Source: Trematomus loennbergii
Taxonomy: Eukaryota; Chordata; Actinopteri; Perciformes; Nototheniidae
Direction: 5' to 3'
Assembly: GCA_012861695.1 (NCBI GenBank)
Contig: JAAOOA010000127.1
Location: forward strand, 30,539,154 to 30,603,153
DNA length: 64,000 nucleotides
Shown here: positions 1-8,480 of the stretch, piece after piece
Numbering within the stretch: position 1 is the stretch's first letter
Layout of the letters: each line of letters opens with the position of its first letter
Program-made: the position numbers and the translations under genes
Notes under the pieces: model-generated
The model's input: the letters and a program-made list of their open reading frames with translations, nothing else
Databases searched by the model: none
What the model was told of the DNA's origin: nothing

Positions 1-300
1 CAACACATTGGAGGGGTTGTAAACGTAAGGGATAATGTGCAGCGGCTGCACTGACGCAAAGTGGAAATACTTGTCTCACAATATTGATTCAAACATAATG
101 TATTGATTTAAAAATGATTGTATTGCTTTCACTAAGACAACATAGTCCGTTCCACTGCGTACCAATGGCTAGAACTGCAGCTACAGCAACGTAACTTGTT
201 ACAACCGAGGCACTGATCGAGGTTTTCTGAATCTTTCCAAGTTTTTTCACATTTTATTTTCCTTTAACAAGTCGTTAAATACTGCCAGAGGCCATACCGT
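1..300. other. non-coding sequence, nothing recognised
   Basis: AT-rich sequence upstream of the first minisatellite block. I see no gene, repeat or site that I can support here. Confidence 0.5.
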
Positions 301-456
301 GTTCCCGTTAGTGTTTACTTCCCGTCTCTCTCCTTCTTCTTCTGTTCCCTTTAGTGTTTACTTCCCGCCTCTCTTCTTCTTCTGTTCCCTTTAGTGTTTA
401 CTTCCTGTCTCTCTTCTTCTACTATTCCCGTTAGTGTTTATTTCCTGTCTGTCTTC
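301..456 (+). repeat. minisatellite, left block (about 4 units of about 40 bp)
   Basis: Each unit contains a GTTCCCGTTAGTGTTTACTT core followed by a pyrimidine tract of the CTGTCTCTCTTCTTCT type. Units differ slightly in length and base content. The same unit resumes at 1155 after an inserted TIR element, so this is one array of about ten units that was split by an insertion. Confidence 0.9.
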
Positions 457-1154
457 GGCCCAATCCCAAACCACGCCCTACACCCTACCCCTCCGTTTGC
501 ACGTTTGCGCGGAGGGTCCGCCACATTAAGTGCTGTTCCAAACCAACGAGTGTGGAGCGGTGTGGAGGGGGAGTGGGCTATCAAGCCATCAAACAGCGAG
601 TCTGCATTGGTGCTGACTGGAGACCGGTCTCTACCTGACCGGTCTCAACGCTGTGTGTGTCCGTCAGGAAACACGCTGTTTACAAGTAGTTCCAGCAAAC
701 ATCCACTGATAAATTGCGATGTTAACAACCTCATGATAACCTCATCTTTTTTTAACTTAGGGTCATACCTGTGTTTAGTCTAGAAAAAGGTAAATGTGTG
801 CATTTTATTATAAAGTTGTGTATATTTACAGACTGTTGCAAAATCTAAGAAGCTTATAAACATCAGGTTTAAAACTAAAAGAGCTTTACCAAAAAGTAAC
901 ACAATGAAAGATGTTTGGAGTTTTATTTTAGTTATTTTTAAATGTTTTGTCAAAGAGATGCTGATTTGAAACCGTTGTTACATACAGTTACGGCATTTCC
1001 TGTTTCTGCCGGAGAGAGGGGAGTTTGTCCCAAAGCTTGCCGCTGTATTTACTCCCTCCATCCGACAGGAGCCTCGTTGGGCTGCGAGTGTCACTCCACG
1101 GAGTTCACTCCCTCACGGAGGGGGAGGGTGTAGGGCGTGGATTGGGATTGGGCC
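457..1154. mobile_element. TIR DNA transposon, non-autonomous, inserted in the minisatellite
   Basis: The left end begins GGCCCAATCCCAAACCACGC and the right end is its inverted copy, ending GATTGGGATTGGGCC. The inverted match runs for about 40 bases with few mismatches. The 698-bp interior has no long coding frame that I recognise; open frames at 394-783 and 942-1133 run across the ends and are chance. Both flanks are minisatellite. A 3-bp TTC duplication fits the junctions, but the flanking TTC repeats make it ambiguous, so I do not name the superfamily. Confidence 0.8.
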
Positions 1155-1404
1155 TTCTTCTACTGTTCCCGTTAGTGTTTACTTCCTGTCCGTCTTCTTC
1201 TATTGTTCCCGTTAGTGTTTACTTCCTGTCCGTCTTCTTCTATTGTTCCCGTTAGTGTTTACTTCCTGTCCGTCTTCTTCTACTGTTCCCGTTAGTGTTT
1301 ACTTCCTGTCCGTCTTCTTCTATTGTTCCCGTTAGTGTTTACTTCCTGTCCGTCTTCTTCTATTGTTCCCGTTAGTGTTTACTTCCTGTATGTCTCCTTC
1401 TGCT
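1155..1404 (+). repeat. minisatellite, right block (6 units of 40 bp)
   Basis: Six nearly identical 40-bp units, each with TTCCCGTTAGTGTTTACTTC followed by CTGTCCGTCTTCTTCTA. They are more uniform than the units left of the inserted element. The open frame at 1025-1255 is a by-product of this array. Confidence 0.92.
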
Positions 1405-3074
1405 TTTAACCTTTTCTCTTATCTTGCACACCTCTTTACTAGGGACGGTTTAGCTATCATAAACCCAAAGTGTTGTGCTCTCCACGAATATAAAAATGAA
1501 AGTTCAAAAAGTATTACATGGTGTTTTTCTGATGGATGATAACTAAGGTTTGTTCGCATCTGACGTTAAAATGATCAGCCTTCTTTCTGCGGACTGATAT
1601 GACTGCACATAGTCCCTTAATCCTCCTTAACGGTGGTCTGTTGTCGGGAATGAACAACCTCTGGAATGTCCAAATTTGACCAATCAGAATCGAGTATTCA
1701 ACTACGCCATGTAATAAAATGAAATACAAACTCATCCCTTATTCAAATGAAAGATTGGGCTGCTTGAGCAAACAGAGTTACAGCCAGTCTGCACCATGAT
1801 GAACATTCTTCAGCTCCACTGTTTGTGCTGAGGGAATTAACTTAAAGAAATGTTTATTTATCATCTCTCAGAAGAACCAGAACACGGCAGTCCAGTATAT
1901 TTAAAACCTATGCGTTTTCTCTGCTAGTTGTTGATTAATTATGTATCCACTGGATTTAAAGGAGACCAGCCATTGGTGAGGATTGAGATTAACTGCTGCT
2001 GTTTCTCCTGTTTGGAAAATTAAATGATGACAACAAAGCATTCTCACCGCCTATCTCATAATAAACAGTATACGTGTTGCTGGATGGTAAATAGGTGCTT
2101 ATATACAGCATCCTATTTTGAGTGTCTTGCTAAAAATTAAGAAGCATCGAGGGAGTATGCTATTTATTTCGCTCTCATCCTCACACATCCACACACCCAC
2201 GCACATATGTCCCTGTTATACGCGGTGACAATAATGGAGAATTTAATTATCTGGGGAAATGGACGAACAACAGAGATTACTTTGCATTACTGCCAAGTTT
2301 ATAAAGGTGGCGAGCGTGTAATGTCAGGCCAGACTCCCAGAACTAGTGATATTCAACAATTATTTGGGACTATATGGACCGTTATATGGGGCGAGACTAT
2401 ATAAATGAAGTCTGCTGAATGAGTCTCTTAAAAACACGGAAGGTTTTGTCCAGGGCCAGAGTTTGTTTTGTCTGTTTTGAGCTTCGTTAAACGATCAATC
2501 AAGTTTAAATCTTCAGTAAATCACATTTCAGTCAGACAACTCACGTGTTCTTAATATGTTTATTAGAGCAGCATATAGTTGAGTTTGACATCTAGGCTCG
2601 GGCCTCATCACTCCACAGATTTACATAGAACATTGAGTGATGATTAGATACTGTAACTATCCCCCGAGCCTACAGGTGGACGCTGGGGTGGTGGGGGCAG
2701 GCAAGCAGCACGTGAACGCATCAGCAATGTGACAGCGCCGCAGCATTAGCGAGGCAGGCAGATCTGGCAGCTTAGAGCGGCAAGTTAAGGATATAGTGTT
2801 TGGTTGGTTGTAAGAGAGACGCGTCACGTGTTAATGTATCATTGGTGCTCGAGTTGACTGCCTGAACTAGCTCGCAGGCTTCGCCCCATTTCATACGACA
2901 GGCTTGGACTCAATGTGTTTAAAAATAACAATCAATTGGAAATTGGCAAGTATCAAATATATAACTAAATCAAATAAGATAGGAAGCCGATACAATAACA
3001 AATGAATTACATGAAAGTATAGTTATAAGTATAATATAAAAACAATAATACTGATTAAAATATAAGAGTTTTTC
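1405..3074. other. non-coding sequence; possible LTR-like GC-rich block at about 2540-2920
   Basis: No gene is visible. Bases 2640-2920 are clearly richer in G and C than both sides. On the minus strand they run into CTCTAATAAACATATTAAG, which resembles a polyadenylation signal at the end of a retroelement LTR. I cannot find a convincing target-site duplication, so this is only a suggestion. Confidence 0.3.
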
Positions 3075-3720
3075 CTGTAAACCACATACTTTAAACTAAA
3101 CTAAAAGCAGTACTATTTTGATGTCAATTCCTTAAAGGTAAGGTAGGTAATTTTGGAGAAACCAGCTCGAGATCGCTAGAATTTGAAAATACACAGCCGG
3201 AAAAAATCTGCCACTTCCTTCCAGAGCCCCTCCTCCAACACACACAAACGCGCACATGACCAATGAGGGCACGAGATAAGTTTGTGCACAGATGGAAGGC
3301 TGACAGGCAGGTAGGCCATCCAGTTATTTTAGCCAGGCCGGCTCAGATGATTGGTCGTGCTTTTTACAGTACTACGGCTTCCACAGATGAACATTTTTTA
3401 TGGATTTTTTGTCAAAGCACTTCAGATATTCATTGCTATCGGGATGTTAAGAGCATTCCATGGAATATAACAAAAAGTGTATCTCGAGCCGGTTTCTCAA
3501 ACTTACCTACCCCACCTTTAAATGACAGGAAGCCAGTGTAAAGACTTCAGAACTGGAGTGATATGATCCACCTTCTTTTTTTTAGTGATGGCTCGATAGC
3601 AGCGTTATGAATCAGCTGCATCTGTCCAATCTTTTTTTAAGTAAGACCTTCAAAAGACATCATTACAGTAGTTGTATGGTAAACTACTGTAGAGAGTAGG
3701 ACCATAATGACTGCATGTAT
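3075..3720 (-). pseudogene. LINE (L2/CR1/Rex-like) reverse-transcriptase 3' fragment, interrupted by a MITE
   Basis: Reading the minus strand from 3720 to 3522 gives a decayed version of the segment after the LINE reverse transcriptase. The clearest piece is DHITPVLKSLHWLPV at about 3575-3530, preceded by a match to a LQLIQNAAAR-type block with stops and frameshifts. The match resumes beyond the inserted MITE at about 3135-3075, in a stretch corresponding to the usual RIDFKILLLVYKALNG region. The fragment is therefore one relic cut by the TTAA element at 3136-3517. It has no intact frame. The exact LINE clade is inferred from memory of these motifs. Confidence 0.7.
3136..3517 (+). mobile_element. 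TTAA-flanked MITE (family C), copy 1
   Basis: The ends are AGGTAAGGTAGGTAATTTTG and its inverted partner ending TTACCTACCCCACCT, flanked by TTAA at 3132-3135 and 3518-3521. The target is the LINE relic, which continues on both sides. A second copy, in reverse orientation and of nearly the same length, is at 17143-17523. TTAA duplication is typical of piggyBac and Kolobok elements; I cannot choose between them. The open frame at 3263-3541 is incidental. Confidence 0.88.
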
Positions 3721-3743
3721 GCTAGGTATAGAGAAGAGACCCT

Positions 3744-3870
3744 CTATTTGATTATCTCAGGGATCTTTCCAGGATGTGCATCAGTAAGCATGTCAATGAC
3801 GTAGAGGGGAGCTAAGCCATTGATAGTTTTGAACCATTGGAAGTGCTCAAATGCAAAACATGGCCGTGCA
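3744..3870 (-). pseudogene. second LINE reverse-transcriptase C-terminal scrap
   Basis: The minus-strand frame contains FKTINGLAPLYVIDMLTD, which matches the common LINE block of the form YKALNGLAPxYLSDLL, and then ends at a stop near 3744. On the minus strand it lies upstream of the HWLPV block, the reverse of the order in an intact element. It must therefore be a separate insertion or a local rearrangement, not part of the same copy. Confidence 0.5.
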
Positions 3871-4763
3871 ACATGGTAGATGTGTTGATATGTGTCCTTA
3901 GACTTGATTTTACAAGATCTCATCATTGTAGACCTTTAATGTCAAAATAAATCTGGATGCTAAGAGGAAACATTGATTTGTGTTTGCAAGGAAAACTTAT
4001 TTCCTGTTTGGTTGAATCTTACTTCAGGACATAAATGTGACAAGCTCCATAGGATGTCTTTCGATATGTCAAGACTGCCTGCATGTGCAATCTGTTAAAG
4101 AACTTCTACCTACATTTCCCCCAGTGATGCACAGTCGGTCTTGTATAAAGAAGGAGCTGTCAGGCCTGTCTCAGTCCACCCTCCTCTACCACATTTAGTT
4201 TAGTGTTGCAGACTTGTTATTTATCTCCTCCATATTTAATGAGGAGTCGCCCTGGGAAGCAGATGGTACATTAGCTGTAATAAACCTTAGCTGACTTCAG
4301 TGGTTTTGCGAGGGAACACAGAATTGAGCTGTAAAAAGGCCTCGCTGTCTCGACGCCCAACATCGTAGAAAGGGGTCGAAAGGTGTCCGGTGTGCATGGA
4401 GGGTGTGTTCGCTCGCTTCGTACAAACAGATTCCTTTCATGACTCTGGACAGTTTCTCATTGCCCCCAGTGAAGCATCATATATTGATGTGGAGAGAACA
4501 AAAAATACTGTAAACTCTGACCCCTTTGTTCGCGGAGCCAGCACTAAAGTTGCTGAGTGAGGGCTTCACATTGAGCTATGTTTTATTGTGGTGCTCAGCA
4601 GAAGTGATTTGACTGTGCACACACTCTGACGCGCTTCTTGAGACTCGCTGACAATCTCATATGTTGAACACTTGGACACAAAAGGGACGACCAGGCGTGC
4701 ATACGTTTGAAATAAATCCTTTTACTTTGTTTCTTTAATAGACAAACACAAGCACATTACTGC
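3871..4763. other. non-coding sequence, nothing recognised
   Basis: No gene, SINE or TIR pair is visible. The last 30 bases, ACAAACACAAGCACATTACT and following, are imperfectly repeated near 5944, so the hAT at 4772 landed in a locally duplicated segment. Confidence 0.45.
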
Positions 4764-4771
4764 AACGTGAC

Positions 4772-5690
4772 CAGAGATGGGGTCGTTACTAAAAAAAAGT
4801 AATATATTACATATTACATATTACTTTTAAAAAAGTAATATATTACACTACTTCGTTACTCTCTACAGAAAGTAACTCGTTACTTTACTCGTTACTTTAC
4901 TCGTTACTTTACTCGCAGGGCCGGCCCGCCCCTCCCTGCAGGCAGATCACGCAGACTGCTAAAGTTTCAAATGTTCTCTTTAGTTCAGTTTCCATTGTCG
5001 CATAAGACTGATCCAGATAGCTCTGACTATGGCTGTCCTCTGTCTCCTGCTATCTGTATTTTGCGCAGTATATCTCTGAACGATGCGATGGTGATTCCAC
5101 TGTGCAAATGGGCAACATTACCTCTACTATGAAGGATGCTACAAGCCTGTCCATCTCTGCTTTGGTTACCGGTCCTCCAAATTCTAATTTGTGCCGCTTC
5201 GGAGTCGGCGGCGGCGACTCACACATCCTCACTCTGGGTTCGGGGTCCTTAGCTATTAGCTTCACCTTAGCATGTGTTCTTTGCAGGTGTTTGTTGAGGT
5301 TTGACGTGGTGTTTGCAGCAGTGTATAACAGCTTCTGGACTGGACACAGTTTGCACCTCACCGTCACATTCCTGTCTATTCTTCGGACGAACTCAAAATA
5401 ATGGGCATACCTCCACCCCTCGAAAGTTATCGCTGACTCAGCCATGTTTATGCAGCACTGCAGGAGATGTGGAGGCGCAAGTCGCGCAGATTACGTACAT
5501 ATAAACCTGCGGCGGAAACCCCTCTTGTCTGTCAGTGTGATGACAGATTTTATAAAAGTAACGAAGTAACGCGTGTCGGGGCAATGTTAGTAACTGTAGT
5601 GTGATTACTGAATTATAAAAGTAACGCGTTACACTACTCCGTTACCGACAAAAGTAATATTATTTACTTTTGAAGTAAAAGTCAACTCTG
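4772..5690 (-). mobile_element. hAT transposon, internal deletion derivative
   Basis: It begins CAGAGATGGGGTCGTTACT and ends AAGTCAACTCTG, flanked by an exact 8-bp duplication AACGTGAC at 4764-4771 and 5691-5698. CAGAG/CTCTG termini and an 8-bp TSD are diagnostic of hAT. Subterminal regions are full of GTAACG/CGTTAC motifs, including a 12-bp tandem (TACTTTACTCGT) at about 4870-4915. It is 919 bp, far shorter than an autonomous hAT, and retains only the start of the transposase gene on the minus strand. Confidence 0.95.
5050..5445 (-). pseudogene. truncated hAT transposase start with BED zinc finger
   Basis: This 131-residue open frame begins MAESAITFEGWRYAHYFEFV. It has a C2H2 BED-type zinc finger with C31, C34, H53 and H58 (CKLC...NLNKHLQRTH), as in ZBED-like hAT transposases. 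The segment near residue 92 (VTKAEMDRLVASFIVEVMLP) matches the start of the hAT body seen in this group. The frame then stops: the RNase H-like catalytic part and the C-terminal dimerisation region are missing, consistent with the internal deletion. Family assignment is firm; no function is expected beyond possible DNA binding. Confidence 0.85.
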
Positions 5691-5698
5691 AACGTGAC

Positions 5699-6139
5699 TA
5701 CACATTACTTTCATAAACATAAAATATCAAACGTCTGCTTGCACTAAACTGACACATTTCAGAAAGATACACAATTCACAATTCAGTTACAGGTGGTTAC
5801 ACTCCAGGCGTTAGTCCATATTAGCTAGCAGATGAAACTTTGATCAAATACGACATAAATATATTATCTGCATTATCGTACCATTTGACATCTGTGTCAC
5901 TACTTTTATACAACCTTTCATCACTTCAGCTTACCTGACATACACAAACACAACATCACTGCAACGTGGCTACATACCCTCGGCTAGGTCTAATTAGTGA
6001 TGCTTTTACCTCTCCTGCGTTTCATCTAAACTTTCTAAAGGACCCCTCAGCTGCCCTCTGTGCCTGTGTGAGCTTTACTCCTTGTAACTAAAACGTTGAC
6101 ATTGCACTTGATCATATATCCCACAAATTATAGGTTGAT
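5699..6139. other. non-coding sequence with two locally duplicated segments
   Basis: Bases 5944-5980 resemble the sequence flanking the upstream hAT (4742-4771 joined to 5691-5707). Bases 5991-6046 (TAATTAGTGATGCTTTTACC and following) reappear at about 6948-6986. Nothing coding is seen. Confidence 0.6.
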
Positions 6140-6183
6140 TAAATATAGAAAATTGAAGATTCAACTTATTGTCATTAGGTACT
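6140..6183 (-). mobile_element. 3' tail of the SINE at 6678-6885, separated by a hAT-like insertion
   Basis: On the minus strand this reads AGTACCTAATGACAATAAG followed by TTGAATCTTC, the usual AATGACAATAAAG-type tail of fish SINE/LINE elements. It continues the SINE body whose last bases (GTTACATAGTACCTG) lie at 6692-6678 on the other side of the insertion. Confidence 0.65.
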
Positions 6184-6677
6184 GGGGCTGTGCAATTAAT
6201 CGTATTTTAATCGCAATTACGATTTTGGCCTGCCACAATTACGAAAACAACATAATCGAAAAAAACGATTATTTTGCTTTGCTTGGTTGTGACCGTGCAC
6301 TGCAACATATTTGATCTAATTTATCTTAGTCTCATTTATTTGTATTTATCATATTTACATATGTTTAGTAGCTTGTTGAAGTGCGCTCCAAAATATTTGT
6401 TGATCTTGTTTATTGGTATTTATTATTTTGATATTATTTATTTAAATGTAAATATAAATGTATCAATTTATTTTTTGTATTGGTTTTTCAGTTGAATTAT
6501 ACGTTCAGGGTAATCAACAGTTAAAAGATACTGTTCAAATTATTATTTGTATTTGTTTTAAAGTTCAATAAATGGATGTTTTCAAAGTCAATGAATAATC
6601 GTATTTAATAATCGTGATATCAATTATTGACCAAAATAATCGTGATTATGATTTTTGCCATAATCGTACAGCGCTAA
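6184..6677. mobile_element. hAT-like non-autonomous element nested in a SINE
   Basis: The left end GGGGCTGTGCAATTAATCG and the right end ATAATCGTACAGCGCTAA are imperfect inverted repeats. They are flanked by TAGGTACT (6176-6183) and CAGGTACT (6678-6685), an 8-bp duplication with one difference. The interior is very AT-rich with ATTAATCG/AATCGTGATT motifs near both ends. The SINE reading continues on both sides, which confirms the boundaries independently. The frames at 6096-6314 and 6274-6495 are AT-rich chance frames. Confidence 0.78.
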
Positions 6678-6885
6678 CAGGTACTATGTAACAAAACGTT
6701 TCTCTGCGTTTGACCCATGCTAGTGTTAGGAGCAGTGGGCTGCCATTATGTACGGCGCCCGGGGAGCAGTGTAGGGAACGGTGCCTTGCTCAGGGACACC
6801 TCGGTAGCACTTGGTCTTTCCGGACTTGAACTGGTGACCTTCCAAGTTGCCAAGCCAATTCCCTATGGACTTCGCCACCACCACC
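6678..6885 (-). mobile_element. tRNA-derived SINE, body
   Basis: On the minus strand the element starts GGTGGTGGCGAAGTCCAT near 6885 (box A region). It has a box B-like AGTTCAAGTCC at about 6830, then the common fish body CTGAGCAAGGCACCG and CTGCTCCCCGGGCGCCGTAC, and runs to the TTTTGTTACATAGTACCTG end. A tRNA-type RNA polymerase III promoter is implied by the two boxes; both are slightly decayed. Confidence 0.75.
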
Positions 6886-8412
6886 TTTTATAAGTAGAAC
6901 ATATAAAGTGCTTTGGCGACATAACACAGTTTGATGTCCATTACTAATTAGTGATGCTTTTAACTCTCCTGCGTTTCATCAAAGGACCCCAGTTTGATGT
7001 CCATTACAAGGCCAAATATTACTGCGGTTCCAACACCCAAGAAAAACGTTTTAATTAAAATATCATCAAGTTCTGGAGAGCAAGACAAGACTGGTGAGAT
7101 ACACAGACGGAAGAACCGTGAACAGGCACCTAGAGATTGAAATATAATCACAGCCATTTCTTGAAAACTATATCTGGCAACAACCATTTATTCCCAGAGG
7201 TTACCTTTGCAATCTGTCATTTTATTTGACTGCTTTCCTCACAGCAGGGGGTTGGTTTAATGCCTGTGATGTCTGAGTGTATTTCATGTCCTCCATTCAC
7301 ACGTTCGAGAGAGACCAGGCACTGGTGGCAGCTGTGGAGAGAGCCTCTATCTCTCTCTCTCAATGTCTGTGGCTAATTTTGAGAATCAAAGGAAGTAAAT
7401 AGGCGCTTTAAGTCTCAGTTGTGCAATAGCTTTGACCCTTTATATATTACAGTCTATGCTTTGAACACCTTGGAGGTAAACACACGCCGGTTTTCGGTAA
7501 GTCAGATTCGGTGGGTGGGTTGAAATGATTCCTCACCTCGATTTTGTGCTTCCAGGATGTACTCGGAGAGAATAATCATGCAGTGCAGCATATCAAATCA
7601 TGAGAACGAATAGACATGTCAAAGCTTGTTGCTTGCAATGAACAACACAGACAACCTCCATGGTCTCAGGGCTCGCTCTGTGCACTTATTCTCCGACAAA
7701 TGCCATTGTTAAAGAAGCCGAGGCAAGAGATCTTAACAAGTTAAAGGGACTCCCAGGAGATGGTGGTGGGGGGGGGGGGAAGAAGGGCTGTGGATCACTG
7801 CAGGGTGTTCATTGAGAAGAATGAATGAATACATTGAAAGCGATGGCATTCCTGGCGATCTTGAGGCAATGAGACATTATTGATTTCTAAGGAGAAAACG
7901 CATTCTTAATGTGTCCAGGGATCCTGGTTTGTTCTCCATCGTATTCCTATACTCACTCTGTTTCTACAGCTTTTTAGCCAGCGAAAATGACTCAAGAGTG
8001 AAGCTTGATTCACAGCTAAAGCCCACTGCGGCTTCAAAATGCCAGTCTAGCTTTTGGAACAGTGAGCGCTCATCTCAATGGACGTGAAGGTATGCCTCAA
8101 CCATCTGTTCCCTTTTAGACACAATGCAGTAAATCACCACTTTATTTTTATTTTTTTTAACACTAAAAGCCTTTTAGATTTTAGTAGAAAAAGGTTTCGC
8201 GAAGATGGCAATCTGTCTTGATAGAGAAATGCTTTCTGTTAATGCTCCTGAGACTACTTTCACACAAAGAAACACAAGCTGTCTTAAGCTTTTTTTCTTT
8301 TAAATAGTTTAAATTATGAAGATTCAATGGCAAATTGATTCTTCTTGCAATATATTAGAAGTTAGCGTCGGTATTGGGAAGGGTTTTTTCATATATTTCT
8401 GATGTTTATGAA
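6886..8412. other. non-coding sequence, with a short duplication at 6929-7006
   Basis: CAGTTTGATGTCCATTAC occurs at about 6929 and again at about 6987. Between the two lies a copy of the segment found at 5991-6046. Beyond that, 7010-8412 shows only a G run near 7768 and no gene. Confidence 0.5.
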
Positions 8413-8416
8413 TTAA

Positions 8417-8480
8417 AGAGTACATATTATACTTATTTGTATTTTGTGCCTCTAATTTGACATGTTTCCACAATTTTACC
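8417..8480 (+). mobile_element. TTAA MITE family A, left-end fragment
   Basis: After TTAA (8413-8416) the sequence AGAGTACATATTATACTTAT leads into TTTGTGCCTCTAATTTGACA and ACATGTTTCCA. This matches the left end of family A seen at 39350 and 57883. The rest of the element is missing. Confidence 0.6.

Noticed and set aside
394..783. 129-codon plus-strand frame
   Set aside because: It begins in the minisatellite and runs into the TIR element; there is no known domain.
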